Counted from the first letter of the stretch, positions 34,081 to 47,120 are shown. The stretch: 64,000 bases of DNA from Azadirachta indica (GCA_022749755.1 CM040442.1:16280457-16344456), one strand, 5' to 3'. Notes: generated by a model not told the origin, from the letters alone. A program made the numbers and translations.

Positions 34081-34700
34081 CATTTTTCTTTGTCCTATGC
34101 TCCTTTCAAGCTTAACCATCTCCTTCCATTGCTTGATATTCTCCTCATCTGATTTGCCAATACTCTTTACCATTATATAATAAGACCAATTTGACGAGGC
34201 CGTAAAGCATGCTTAGGCCACTTTCTGATTTCCTTATATGATGCCAATTCTCTCGCCTGCTTTGAACTTTATCTTTAGATAATGTATACTCTTCATAGCC
34301 CTTGTCTTCCTTAAGAAAAGCCTTTCTAAGATCATGATATACGGCATCCACAGGTCTACAACATGAAACTCTATCATAATAGCCTTTTAGTATGACCTAT
34401 GCCCCATTGTTAACATTACCTAAATCGAACCTAAAGGAAAAATGTACGAATCACTAAATTTATATAGGGTGGTACCTATCGGTCTTATCCTCAAATTCTC
34501 GATTTTTAAGGAATCCAGAGTCTCCTTAAATATTATGTCAGCGGAACTCCCCGTGTTTACTAAGATCTTGTTAACCTTATCTGAGCCAACCATAAGGGTT
34601 ATTACTAAGACATTATCGTGGGGATAACTGATTCCTATCTTATCTTTATCAATGAACATGATTGGAATTGTTGTCAACTAAGGCTTTTTTTTTCTGTTTG
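34081..34700 (-). pseudogene. Aspartic protease region of A
   Basis: The open frame 34420-34677 contains ALVITLMVGS-type sequence and KILVNTGSSADIIFKETL. This is the gypsy protease signature LVDxGSSADILF with the catalytic Asp changed to Asn. The following YKFSDSYIFPLGSI matches the conserved flap-to-hydrophobic segment. Downstream (34145-34351) is the linker to RT. The active-site change should abolish Gag-Pol processing. Confidence 0.82.
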
Positions 34701-34820
34701 TACGTCCATCATATAATGTTCTACTTGTGCATTCGATAGCAAATATCTTGAATAATCCTTTCTTGTGCTGTTGGAGCTACCCGCTAATACTAGTTACATT
34801 CTATGGACTAGATCCTATGG

Positions 34821-36653
34821 TCATATTCTCTTGTGTCCTAACTCCTCTTCCGTTCCATATGTCCTCGCCCTGTACTTATCTAGATAGTTAATTCTCACCA
34901 GGATTTCAATTTGCTTCCTCAGATTCAAACATTGATATGTCGTGTGTCCATGGTCTTGATGGAACGCACACCTTCTCTTTTTGTCACAGACGTTCAATGC
35001 TAACCTCAAGGGACGAGGTCCGGGAATCAAACCTAAATCCTTAATTTCATTGTAAATGACTACTAAAAGGGCATTCAACTCTGTAAACCTTCTCTGGTCC
35101 TGAACAGAGGCAATCCTCTTGATCCCTTCTCGAGGTGGAAAAGGAACTCCTTTCTTTGCTCTGCTCCTTATTCATACCTTGTAGGTTGAAACCCTTAGTT
35201 AAGCCTTACTCAGATCTATTCTTAGGGCGTGATTGTTGGAAGTCTTCCCACATTGTAAAGGGCTTGCGATCGAGTCATTGCGAACCCTTTCGACTTTCCT
35301 TATCCTCGTATGCCGACCTCTGATCTCAATTCCCTGATTCTTCTAAACTATCTTTCCTCATTTTTATCAACATTCGGTCCTTTATTATTCGTACGTAGTT
35401 ACGGTTTAATTATGAATGAAGAACTATTCTCTGTTTATCCTCAACCCCCCTTGAGTCTTTCTAATGCCAAGGGATACAAGTAAGTCTCGACTTCCATGAC
35501 TTCCTTGTGAAATGTTTTGATGAAATTTTCTAATGTCTCATATCTCTATTGTTTTATCAGCAATAGCGAACTAGGATTTTTCTACACGACTAATGCTCCC
35601 CTGAAGTCCTCAACGAATTAGCATATAACTGATCGAAACTCTTCCCACTCTCTAGTTTTAAGTTTTTATACCAACATCGCACCTGTCTTTTCAAAGTCAA
35701 GGAGAAAAGACGACAAATTAATGTCTCTGTCAAGTCTTGTGTTATCATTATTTCTCTAAATAGAACCAGTATAGCATCGAATCTATTTAATCTTATATGG
35801 TAGGATCTGGGGCATCTTAAAGTTTAAGGGAAGGGTTAAGCTTCGTATTTCTTTATAAAAGGGGGATTTCAGCGATAGTTCTCCCCCTTCGAATATGGTT
35901 TCATCTTGCTACTTGTCTTTCTTTTATTGAGCTCATAACTTTTTAGTAAGAACTCTGATTCTCTCCTCCATCTCTTTCCCACTTACCACTTAATCAACTG
36001 TGAGCACTGTTTGCTCGGATGTTTTTTTGGTGGTAGCTTTTCCCCTCTTTTTTTGGCACTTCTAGTTTAGGTAAACTTGTATATCTACTGAGCCCGTATT
36101 GTATTCGAATCTTCTTTTTGCCTGACTCAATTCACATTGATCAGGAGCCAATTTCTAATTCGGTTCCTTCATACCGCGAAAAAAATTCATTCCTCGGGGC
36201 ATTCGGGTAGTAGCCTATCTGTTCAAGCATTTTCATTCTTCTTTGTACCCAGTACCCACGGCTTACTTCTCATTTTTCTGGCAAGCGACCCCTTGCGACA
36301 TTCTTCGTTGAAGGAATGCTGTCTTCATTCCTTGGAAACCTCACCTTCATGGGATAGCACATGCTTACATCATCCCCCTGGATCATTCTCTTCATGCTTT
36401 CCATTTCCCTCTCCATTATTCCCCTTTTATGCTCCAAGGCCTTTACTAGCCTACCTTTTTCTGAATACCTTTGCTTGCTTTCCCACCACTGTTGACTTAG
36501 TTAAGCTGCATCTGCTTCAGTCTCGCGCACTGCTGTTTTCTCTTCAGACGATTGCAGTGAGACCGGGGTGATGTTAGAATCCGATGAATCCTCTTTGTAA
36601 GGCTTTTTTTACAACGGCCTCTTGACAACTACTTGTTCCTTTATCGTTGCCAT
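34821..36653 (-). pseudogene. Gag of A with CxFHxxxGH zinc motif
   Basis: It starts at an ATG (36651-36653) reading MATIKEQVVVKRPL, beside LTR2. A coil-like N-terminal third is followed by a retrotransposon gag core near 35450-35850. Near 34900-34990 is CAFHQDHGHTTYQCLNLRKQIE, the C-x2-H-x4-GH-x4-C motif typical of Tat-lineage Gag. Gag forms the virus-like particle core. Frames are broken in several places. B is the better copy of the N-terminus. Confidence 0.75.
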
Positions 36654-36688
36654 AGTTTTTTCTTTCTTTTTCCACAAAAGACACTTAC
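36654..36688 (-). other. Decayed primer-binding site of A
   Basis: CCACAAAAGACACTTAC aligns with CCATAGACGGCGCCAAC beside LTR3. The GGCGCC core is lost. Confidence 0.6.
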
Positions 36689-37098
36689 TGTTGATAAAAA
36701 AACCTTAATTTCTAATATTACCGTGAAAATTATGGATTTCTATTGAATTAGTAAAATATAGTGTCCCCCTCTTTGCGTTGGCCCTGTTATATATATATAC
36801 AACTTTCCTTCCTCTAATAGTACTAGGAGTATCAATGAATTTGGAATATGTTTTACAAAATCCTATCTTGCCTTAAACTAAACTTCTAAAATTGATTTTC
36901 CTTATTTTGCAAGAATTACCTCTAGTCAGATTTCTTTCGTGATGCATCTAAACAGAAACCCTTCCCAGCCGACCTGATCACAACCGGTTCAAAACTTAGA
37001 GGGGCCTGACTAGACATAAAGCTTGCCATCTTAATGGACGAAGCTCATATTCTCAAGGATCAGACTATAAGACTTTCATAAGCCCATCTCCCAAAATA
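36689..37098 (-). repeat. LTR2 (shared middle LTR)
   Basis: Starts TGTTGATAAAAAAACC and ends CCAAAATA. It serves as 5' LTR of A on its left and 3' LTR of B on its right. AAGCACCCTAGTTTCC to its right is the complement of the purine tract seen beside LTR1. Confidence 0.85.
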
Positions 37099-38120
37099 TC
37101 AAGCACCCTAGTTTCCAATGAAAAGGATTTTCATTGCAAACTATATTTCTTTGGGCGTTCAAATTCTATTTGGATAGGGCCCACTCAACTGTGGCATCAA
37201 AACACAATCTAAGATTTACCCGATTAGACGATTTTTGCCAAGCAACTAACCATATGGCGAGTATATTCAAGAACCTATTTGACGGCCGAATATAAAACAA
37301 TGCAACGACTTTTGAAATTCAAAAGAAGCGCCAATAACACTAAGACATTTTCGCACTTCGCCTCAATCTTTATGTTGACAATTAATGTACGTAAATGCTC
37401 ATAATTGTTACCACCTACTAACTCCTCATTCGGCCACTACGCATTCCAACGTGATTGGCTAATCATGCCTACAAAGGGATCGTGCTAATAGAAGGCTTTG
37501 TGATTGTATATGGGCTGTTCCTTTTGTTTACAACATGAATCGATGAGGATATAAATTTCACCCTTCCCTTACAGTTAACACTTTACTCTTCTCGTGTTTT
37601 TTACCAAACCCATAAACTTCCGTTGCTCTCTACAGTCTTCATTGTGAGTTTTTATTCCAGCCTGTAAGCAAAACCTTGCCTCGCCTTTGACTTTGCCTCT
37701 TGTTTAACTAGCAAATATATTCACTCTGGTAAGTTTTCCTTTTTTGTTGGACTCACTTTACTGTATTTCACTTTCGAATACAAACCTACCATTTCCTCCA
37801 TGAAGTGTTATGTTCTTTCTTTTAGTTAATTTTACAAATAGGCATTAGTAGAGACCTATTTTTGACGCTTTAGGATACTAGAATTGACTCAAAAACTTGA
37901 ATGATTTTTATGAACCAATTTAACATTTGACCAAACGTATTGAGCTTTCCTTATTTGAGTGAAAACTTAGTTAAGCTAGACTTGTGCTCTAGGAACCTTG
38001 TAATAACCATAAGTCCAAGCAGAACCTAATTCCTTTAAGTGAGACTAGTACTTAAGCACGGTTTGTTCAGTAGTAGACTTCAGATTGATCAGACCAAGTT
38101 GTTTTTTGCTTAGGTTACTT
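37099..38120 (+). promoter_or_regulatory. Leader and probable aORF promoter of B
   Basis: Conserved with 28559-29358 apart from about 200 bp at 37300-37510 that A lacks. No gene otherwise. Confidence 0.45.
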
Positions 38121-40660
38121 ATGGAAAGATATGAGATATTTAACATAAGGGGCATCTCTAGTAGCTTGGGAAGCAAATTTGACACTTCCTCAACTAGTTT
38201 GTCTAAGACGAATCACAAAATCTGGACACAACTTCCCTGCAGAGTTAAGGCCGCACTTGTTAGAGAATATGGGTGCAACACTTTGAGAAAGGCCCAAGCT
38301 TTAGCCATCTTTGACCCTAATGCCGAGATCCCCTTAATTATCTTAAACCCTAGGTCGGCTACCTTTAAGTTCTTTTACTATGAACCTGAGATGATAATTT
38401 TATCTGATAGCTCTTCTGACCACGTAAAGAGAGACATGGACCCTAAACAGACTAATGTGGGAGACTAGAAAGTTCTCCAATACCCCATAAATATGACTAC
38501 CTCGTAATTTAAACCACCCATACTTTCTCTCTTAGTCATCAAACACATATTCGAAACCATCTAGTTCTGAGCAGACAGGGGAGTGGAAACTCGAGTGAAG
38601 AGAGCTATGAGTTTGATGATGACCAAGCAGAGTTAAACTCACAAGTAAACACTCGTAGTAGTTAACCTCCTTTGACCCAATACCTTCCTCTTGATCTTAC
38701 CAGGGAAAATAGCCTATTCAAGTCTAAGAAATTCCTGCCCAATATCACTGAGGCCAACCTGGTGGCTTTCAAGAAACTCTATTAAATTCTTAACTCTATC
38801 ACCCTTGCGGTTCCTAAAGCCAACGAGTTTCCTAATTGTCCAAGGGAAGATGAAGTACCCTTCAATAGCCTAGGGATTCCTCCTAATCAGCTAAATCTGA
38901 ACAGGTGGAGAACTATCACTGGCCTATACTTGATTTAGGCTATAGCTGAGTAAACCCTACCTACCATCGGCAAAATTAAGTACCTATTCTTACTTAAGAA
39001 GGGGCCTAAAAACAACCCTGACTTATATTATTTCCAAGCCCGCACCCATGCTGATAAATTAGTCACAACCCTACTTGTAATAAGAATTGGAAGGACATAT
39101 AGTTTTTCATGGGCAAGGACTTGGGTCAATCTTCTTTAGCTAAAATAAACGTACACATTCTTATGCCTTATTCCTTCAAACCCGTTCTTTGTAAGTATAT
39201 CCCATAGGGTAAGTTTTGACATATGTCATTTTTCATGCTCGATGCTTTTGTTGAGATTTATTGACTTTACTTGTTGTTGTTGCAGCTGCTTAGGGTTCAA
39301 AGCCAGACTTGGCTGCCCCCTTCCTATTAAAGATTAGTGTAGGTCGTGCGAAGCAAGCTGATCATAAGACCTTACTTTCTCTTAATCAACTTGTTGCTTC
39401 TAGATTAGTCGACTTCTCCCTTACTCGCGAACAGCTTGAGGCCACTCTCTAAGCAAAAGAAAAACCCAACCATGACATGCCTACTGCTGGTGAGGCCGAA
39501 TAACTCATTCATCTTTCTTTCTGATAACATCTTTTGTCTTCGTCCGTTATAATCCTTAGTGCTTTCATGCTTTGCACGGAAAATGGCCCTACTAAAAGGA
39601 AAGGAAAGTTTCTGAGCTCACTTAGGTTAGTTTTATCCTCTTTGGGGAATACAAACAACAAAGGTTTGTGAAGAAGAAGCCTGGGTAGGCCAAGGTCAAC
39701 CAGAAGAAGGGAGCAGAGTAAAAGTTGAAAACCAAAAAGCCAAAGCTGGGCTCCAAGAAAGATAAAAAAAAGCCTCTAAAAGACAAAGGAAAATGCCAAG
39801 CTGAGGCCCCTAGAGATGCTGAAGGGAGGCCGTCCAAAAAACCGTACACTGAGCAAGGCAAAGAAGTTATTGAGATAGACAGTCTCTACTGGTCAGACAT
39901 CCCGAAAGTGAAAAGAGAGCTATTCGAGCACCTTCTCTTTTTCATCAACTGCTTTACTTGGTTAATTGACTACTTCCTGTCTTTTTAGGCAAAAGCTGCC
40001 AGCACAGATAGCAACATAAAAGTTGTTCACTGATAGATTGGAAGGGTAAGTATCTATAATACTCTACTCTTGTTTCATTAAAGTAACCTTATCTGACTCG
40101 TCATTCGGTTGGTACAGGCATTCCACTACCTCAGCCTGCACATGACCAGTGTAAATGAGTGTTCAATCGTCAATGTCAACTTGTATAAATCAACTAATTG
40201 GTTGACTTCGAAGAGGAACACGCTGGAGAAGAAGCTAAAAGAGTCGGTGAAGCAGGAGGAAAAATTAGAGGCAATGTTGAGCAGAAAAAGGAAAAAGTGG
40301 GTAGGGGAATGCAATGCTCTCAAAGATAAAGTTGTTGATCTTGAGGCTTATGTGTCCTTGCTTGGGTCTCGCATTGCCGACCTTGCCCACACCAACCAGG
40401 ATCTGGAAGATGAGCTTGCTTGAACTAAAGCTGAGACAGAGGAACAAGGTGATGCCTATGCCAAAGAAGCCTTAGAACTAGCCTGCAAAATCTTTCAAAA
40501 GAAGCATGAAGAGCTTGATCTTGGCTGACTATTCGATGATCTTCATATTCCTCGACTCACTTCACTAGATGCCAAAAGCCTCAGGGAGACACATGTTAAA
40601 GAGCTAACTCAGAGCTCTATTTAGCTGACTACACCTCCTTCTACAACTTTGACTTTTGGC
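38121..40660 (+). pseudogene. Antisense ORF (aORF) of internal region B
   Basis: The best N-terminus of the three copies: an open frame runs through 38468 with FNIRGISSSLGSKFDTSST, IWTQLPCRVKAALVREYG and EIPLIILNPRSATF. A longer start at 38085 would use TTG, so ATG 38121 is preferred. The PF04195-like region (38690-39060) lacks about 75 bp found in A. Splice signals frame introns at 39209-39285 (GTAAGT...TTGCAG) and 40046-40117 (GTAAGT...GGTACAG, 72 bp). A Lys-rich stretch lies at 39725-39850 and a coiled coil at 40109-40430. Stops occur, so it is probably not translated whole. Confidence 0.78.
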
Positions 40661-41177
40661 GTCATATCCTCCTCGAAGGATAGTCAGTGATCTTGTAAAT
40701 TTTTTTTTTTTTTGTAGACCTGTGTCAGATGTATATGATTACATTATCAATAAAGATATGTATTTTTTCTTACTTCACTTTCTCCTTTTAATTTATCAAG
40801 ATAGTCCAAGAATAGTAGTAATAATTGATTCATCTAAGTTAATCATTTTGTGTCCTAAATTGAGGTGAGGTTTAATGATAAAGAAAGTTAATATTAAATC
40901 TGAAATTGATGTGGTACTCTTGCTGTTTGATTTGAAATGAGGTAAGATTTTTTGAGATAATCATATTCTAAAATAAGGAATGTTATTTCTTTTGTTGCTT
41001 GGCGTGAACTAAGGTAAGGCCTTGGTACAACAATTCTTAGATGAAATCAGATTTCAATAACTTTTAATCATTGCATCCGATCTAAACAAAGGTCAGATCT
41101 GACATTTGAAAATTGCATGGCCAAATAATCATCATATGATTTGAATTAAGGTAAAATCTTTTTAGACTATAATTACC
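40661..41177. promoter_or_regulatory. Spacer between convergent ORFs with repeated palindromes (B)
   Basis: Variants of the same motif recur near 40858, 40930, 41007, 41085 and 41140. An example is GATCTAAACAAAGGTCAGATC at 41079-41099. Spacing is about 55-80 bp, as in relic C. Confidence 0.55.
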
Positions 41178-42330
41178 TCAAGGGTAGTATTTCTTTAGCA
41201 TCTCCACATTCTATGCCTTTTTTACCTTCTTTCCATTTGAGCGTTGTAACTTATAGACCCCCAGTTCAACAATCCTGATTACTTTATACGGACTTTCCCA
41301 ATTAGCCCCTAAGGCCCTTTCCTCGAGTACCTAAGTGTTTTAGGTAACACGTCATAGCATCAAATCTCTTTCTCGGAAAACTCTTAAATAGTCCCTCTTA
41401 TTGTAGTACTTCGCTGCTCTTTGTTGATATGATGCTATCTTGATGAGTGCCTAGTCCTGTTTTTCCTTCAACAAATTTAGGCTCAACTCTATTGCATCGC
41501 TATTCTTTAGCTTATCAAAGTACTTTACTCGGAATGAGGGCATCCTTATCTCTATTGGTATTACTGCTTCACAACCAAACACCAATGAATAGGGCGTCTC
41601 GCCAATTGCTGTTCTCACTACCGTGCAATAAGCCCAAAGAGTCGAAGGCAACTCATCAGCCTATCTTTCTTTTTTGTCATCAAACGGTCTCTTTAGTGCC
41701 TTCTTAATAATCTTGTTCACCACCTCCACTTGCCCGTTTGCTTTGGTATGACCAGAGGACACAAATTTGAGATCGATGCTCAAGTAAACACAAAATTTTG
41801 AGAATCTCGCATTGTCAAACTACTTTCCATTATCAACTATTAGTGTATGCGAGATCCCAAATCGATAAATTATATTTCCTTTCACGAAAGTAGTGGTCTC
41901 TTTCTCCGTTATTAAGGCCAGTGGCTCTGCTTCTACCCATTTTATAAAGTAATCAACTGCGACAAACATGTATTTCATCTGAGCACCTTCTATTGGTGGT
42001 AGGCTGATCAAGTCGAACCCCTACTAAGCAAAAGGCTCCGGGCTGAGTAAGGGAGTGAGTTGTTCAAGGTGATGTCTCAGGATATCCGTGTGAAGTGAAC
42101 AACTTGGACAAGATTAAGATATTCTCCTCACGTCGCGGTGCAGCTTCGACCAATAATACCCTTGGCATGAAACAAGGTATGCCAAAGACCTACCGCCACC
42201 ATGATCGCCACAACTGCCCATGTGAACTTTTTTGAGCATTTAATATGCTTCTTTCTTGTCGACACACCACAAATAAGGTAGCTCCAATCCCCATTTATAC
42301 AGTAACCGTCGATCACTAAATAACATTAAA
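41178..42330 (-). pseudogene. Gypsy integrase of B
   Basis: HHCC-finger remnants lie at 42130-42316. Then, in the piece 41820-42011, come MISLPPIEGAQMKYMFVAVDYFIKW (first Asp kept) and LIVDNGK (second Asp kept). The Glu region follows near 41700-41740, then TPYSLVFGCEAVIP in the piece 41451-41651. The terminal MLKKYYP is followed by TGA at 41178-41180. All three catalytic residues seem recoverable by eye, but frameshifts and stops separate the pieces. B is the most complete integrase here. Confidence 0.85.
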
Positions 42331-42499
42331 ATATAATCTTAATTTTCTTGGCCTCCTCCTTGTCCCTAGGCAACTTTCCTTCGAGAATATATTCTCAAAT
42401 CGAATCTATCTAGTTTGAGACTGGCACATAGTACTGATCTGGTTTAGCTTTGCCTTTGCCTTTACCTTTTCCACACTTTTTCTATGCAACACATCCACA

Positions 42500-42890
42500 G
42501 GTATCGTCATGGGAAATCTTCCCTGCAGTGTTGAGGCTAATTTAGCCAAAGCATCTACTTTGGCATTTTCTGCTTAGGGAATCTGAGTTTATACGATCCC
42601 CTTGAAATGCTTCAATAACTCCATTACGCTGCTCAGATACACGTTTATGCTTCCCCCCTTTGCTTGGAACTTACCCAAAACCTAATTCAACACCAACTAC
42701 AAATCTCCTCTCACTTCGAGTCGTTCTACCCCGACTGACGATGCCAAGCTAAGTCCTGCTCGCAAACCCTCATACTCTGCTCTATTATTGGTCACCTTAA
42801 AGATAAAGTGTAAGGCATTGGCTGATTCTTCATTTCCTAGCCTGATAAGACTATCCCAGCTCCTCCGTCTTGAGCATTTGACGACCATCT
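42500..42890 (-). pseudogene. Second, archaeal-type RNase H of B
   Basis: The open piece 42697-42888 reads LHFIFKVTNNRAEYEGLRAGLSLA then GVERLEVRGD. This is the TNNxAEYEAL-x-x-GL signature of the additional (archaeal-type) RNase H found in plant Tat elements after the gypsy RNase H. The Glu in AEYE and the Asp at the end of VRGD are expected catalytic positions. It continues leftward with a NVYLS segment. A stop replaces part of the start near 42890. Confidence 0.78.
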
Positions 42891-44380
42891 ATGTACAGGT
42901 GCCACAATTCCAAGCCTTCTTGTTTTTCCCTCGTGCCTTGTTCAACGTTGTTTTCAAACAGTGAGGTACCCTTACTTTCTACTTCTGCTAAGCAATCCCA
43001 AGCAGGTTGTTTGACCAAATTTTTCACTCTCAACATCCTAAGTTGCTATTAGTTTACCTATCCTGCATATCATCATCTTTTCTGAAACTAATCCTTCTGT
43101 AATGAAATCTGTCAATGTTTGAACTTTGATAGCTTTGCAAGGTTGGTAGTCGATGTCAAACTTAGTGAGTTCAACCAACCACTTGACCAATCTTCTCGAG
43201 AGGTCTGACTTGTGTAATATTTAATGCAATAGTTGATTGTTAAGGACCACACCAAGTGCACTTGCAAGTATAACTAGAGCTTTCGTGCTGCCACCACTAA
43301 TGGTAGAGCAAGTTTTTCAATTGATAGGGAGGGGGAATATCTCTTTTTCATGTCTAGCAGCGACTTACTCATGTAGTAAATTGGTCGGTGTATCCCTTCG
43401 TCTTCTTTGGTCAGTACTAAACCCACTGTATGGTCGATTACTATTAAATACAAGTAACGCGTGTCCCCGATCAGCAGGTTGGCCAAACAAGGTGTTTGCT
43501 AGATAGTATTTCAACTCCTGGACTGTTTTCACATTCCTTTGTCCATCCAGCGTATTTGTCTTTCTTTATAGCCTAAATAGATTAGAAAGATCTGTCAGTG
43601 GTTTTAGAAATGAATATGTTCAACATGGCTAACCTTTCTATTAGGGCTTGCACCTCTTTTAACGTAGTAGAGGATTTCATATCTAGTATAGCTTGAATTT
43701 TCTGAGGATTTGCCTCAATCCATCTCTCGCTGACCATGAATCCTAAGAACTTCAAGGAGCTAATTCCGAACGAGATTCAATTTCATATTATACTGTCGGA
43801 ATAAGGAGAACGTTTCTCCTAAGTGCTAAACATGATTCTCAACTTTGCATGACTTGGTAATCATGTTGTCAATGTACAACTCCATCATTTTTCTAATTAG
43901 AGGATTAAAAACCTTATTCATTAACCTTTAGAACTCTTAATCAGTCAGGAATACCGTTTTTCTTGATGAGCCTCATGCATTTGAATTTAATTGTACCCTC
44001 AGAACACGTCCATGAATTTTAATAATTTATGCCCACTGTCGAATCCATCAACTGATCTATCCGTAAGAGTAGGAAACTATCTTTCGAAAATGCCTTATTC
44101 AAATCGATAAAATCTATGTAATCCTCTATTTCTCATTGGCCTTCTTGACCATCACCACATTGGCTATCCAGTTAAGATAATATACTTCTTTAATGAACCT
44201 TGCTGTAATCAACTTTTCTACTCTTTACCCTGATCGCTTCCCTCCTTTTCTAATTAAAAACTCTTATTTTTTGCTTCACAGTTTTAAACGCCGACTTAAC
44301 CAATAGGTGATGGGAAATGACCCTAGGATCAATCCCTGGCATATTCTCGTACCTTTAGGTAAACATATTTACATGTTTCC
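42891..44380 (-). pseudogene. Gypsy reverse transcriptase and first RNase H of B
   Basis: From about 44350: DPRVISHH, then FIKEVYYL, then VVMVKK and DLNKAFSKDSF, then FMD (first RT Asp) in the KFMDVF region. The catalytic box on the minus strand at 43865-43876 reads Tyr-Ile-Asp-Asn instead of Tyr-x-Asp-Asp. The RNase H start is in the open piece 43274-43486 (LYLIVIDHTVGLVLTKED, RPIYYMSKSLLD, EKLALPLVVAARKL). The lost second Asp plus stops mean no polymerase activity. A lacks nearly all of this. Confidence 0.85.
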
Positions 44381-44819
44381 TCAAAAAAGCGACCAGCCTC
44401 CCTTTTTTCTACGCTCGGTAATCGAGAGCTTATTCTTATTACTCTCTTAGGCCTTAAAGGGTGCATCAATTCTACTTCTTCTGCTGGCTTGGCTGTTGGT
44501 CATATTTTTTTTGTCCTATACTTTTTCAGCTTGCCTATCTCCTTTTTTTGCTTGATATTCTTTTAATCCAATTCACCGTTACTCTTTGCCATTATACACT
44601 AAGACTACTTTGACAAGGCCACAAAGCATGCTCGGGCTACTTTTTGATCTCCTTGTATTATGGCAATTCTCTCGCCTGTTCGGAACTTGATCTTTAGATA
44701 ATGTATGCTCTCCACCACCTTTGTCTTCCATGAGAAAGGCCTTCTTAGGATCATGGTGTACAGCATCCTTAGGTCCACAACCTAAAACTCTACCATAGTA
44801 GTATTATGGTACGGTCTAT

Positions 44820-45100
44820 CCCCCATCATTAACAGTAGCTGAATCGAACCTAATGGAAGAATATACGAATCACCAAATTTGTATAGGGCGGTATCTGCCA
44901 ATCTTATCCTCAAATTCTCGATTTTTAAGGAATTAGAATCTCCTTAAGTATTATGTCAGTAAAACTCCACGTGTCTACTAAGATCTTGTTAACCTTAGTT
45001 GAGCTAACCTTTAGGGTTATTACTAAGGCATCATTATGGGGGAAGTTTATTCCTGCCTCATCTTCATCAGTGAACACAATTGGGACTGTCACTAATCAGG
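44820..45100 (-). pseudogene. Aspartic protease region of B
   Basis: A minus-strand frame near 45000-44935 reads KVNKILVDTWSFTDII. This is the gypsy LVDTGSSADI box with Asp and Thr kept but the Gly replaced by Trp. A stop follows soon after. Confidence 0.72.
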
Positions 45101-47120
45101 GCTTTTTGTTTGTTCGAACATCCATCACATAATGGTCTACCTGTGTGTTCAACAGTGAATATCTTGAATAATTCTTTCTCATATTGTTGGAGCTACTCAC
45201 TAAAGTTGGTCCTCCCGAAATAACCATGCTTTTATGGACTAGATCCTCTGGTCCCACTCTCTTGTGTGACGAGTCCTCTTCCGTTTCACATGTTCTCACC
45301 CTGTACTTATTTAGCTAGTTGTTTCTTACTAGGATTTTAATTTGCTCTCTCAAATCCAAACATTGATCAGTCGTGTGCCCATGATCTTGATTGAACACGC
45401 ACTTTCTCTCTCAGTTGCAGACGTCCAATGCTGACCTCAAAGGACGAGGTCTAGGAAGCAAACCTAAATCCTTAATTTCGTCATAAATGACTAACAAAGG
45501 GGCATTCAGCTTTGTGAACCTTCTCCAATCTAGAATAGGGGCAACCCTCTTGATCCATTCTCTCAACAGGAGAGGAAACTCCTTTCTTTGCTCTGCTCCT
45601 TTTTGTACCTTGAGAGTTGAAACCCTTGGTCGTGCCTCTACTCGGATCTACTATCAAGGAGTGATTGTCAAAAGTCTTCCCTATTTGTAAGGGGCCTAGA
45701 ATTAAGTCGTTGCAGACCCTTCCATTTTTCCTTATCCTCTTGTCTCGACCTTTGCTCTCAGTTCCCCAATTCTTCCAATATCTCTTCCCTCTTTTTCAAC
45801 AGTATTCAATCCTTGATTTCCATTTCTTTGAAAATCTCCTTTGAAACTTGCTCGTACGTAGTTATAGTTTGCTTATGAACAGTGAACCATCCATTGTTTA
45901 TCCTTAACCCCCTCTTGCGTTCTTTTAGCGTCAAGGGATGCGAGAAAGCCTCGACTTTTATAACTTTCTTATGAAACCTTTTGATGAAATTTTTTAATGT
46001 CTCATCTCTCCCTTATTTTATCAGCAATAACGAACTGGGGCTTTTCGACACGAGTAATGCTCTTTTAAACTCCTTAATGAATTAGGCATACAGTTGATCA
46101 AAACTCTTCACACTCTCTGGTTTCAAGTTTTCATACTAATGTCGCGCTTGTCATTTCAAATTTAAGGCGAAAGATGGCACATCTGTGGCTCTGTCAAGCC
46201 TTATGTCATCATCATTTCTCTGAATAGATGCATGTGTAGCATCAGATCTGTTTTCCCCATATATGGTGGGATCTGGGGCATCTTGAATTTTTAGGGAAGG
46301 GTTAGGCTCCGTATTTCCTTAGAAAAGAGGATTTCAGGGAGAGTTCTCCCCCTTCAAATATGATTTCGTCCTACCACTTCTCCTTCTCTTGCTAAGCCCA
46401 TAACTCTTTAGTAAGCTCTTTGATTCTCTCCTCTATTTCTTTCCTAATCACTACTTGATCGACCGCGAGCGCTGTTTGCTTAGGTGCTCTTTCGGTGGTA
46501 GTTTTTCCACCTTCTTTCTAGCGCTTATAGTTTAGGTAAGCTCACATATCCGTTGAGCTCGTATATTGTTCAAATCTCTTTTTGCCCTAACTCTGTTCGC
46601 GTTGATCAAGAGCCAGTTTTTAATTGGGTTCCTCTATACCACGAAAAAGGATTCCTTCCTTGGGGCATTCGGGTAGTAGGCTCTCTATTATGGCCTTTTC
46701 ATTCTTCTTTGTACCTGGTACTCACTGCTTACTTCTCATGTTTTTGGTAGGCGACCCCTTGTGACGGTTCTTAAGTGAAGAAACGCTCTCTTCATTCCTT
46801 GAAAACCTCACCTTCGTAAGATAGCACATGCTTATGCCATCCTTCTAGATCATTCTCTTCAAGCTGTCAATTTCCCTCTCCATCATCCCTATTTTAGCCT
46901 CCAGGGACTTTACTTGCCTATCTTTCTCCAAATACCTTCGCTCACTTTCCTACAATTGTTGAGCAAGTCGAGCTCCATCTACTTCCTTCTCGCTCATTGT
47001 CGTTCTCCCTTGAGACGACTATAGTAAGGCCAAGGGGATGTTGGAATATGACAAATCCTTTTTGTGAGGCTTTCTTGACAGTGGTCTCTTGACAACTACT
47101 TGTTCTTTGATCGCTGCCAT
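45101..47120 (-). pseudogene. Gag of B
   Basis: ATG at 47118-47120 reads MAAIKEQVVVKRPL, 37 bp from LTR3. The gag core region is near 45900-46300. The zinc motif near 45330-45430 is a decayed form of the CAFHxDHGHTT box in A. Frames are interrupted repeatedly. The other reading frame at 46942-47154 is only a shadow of this region. Confidence 0.72.
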
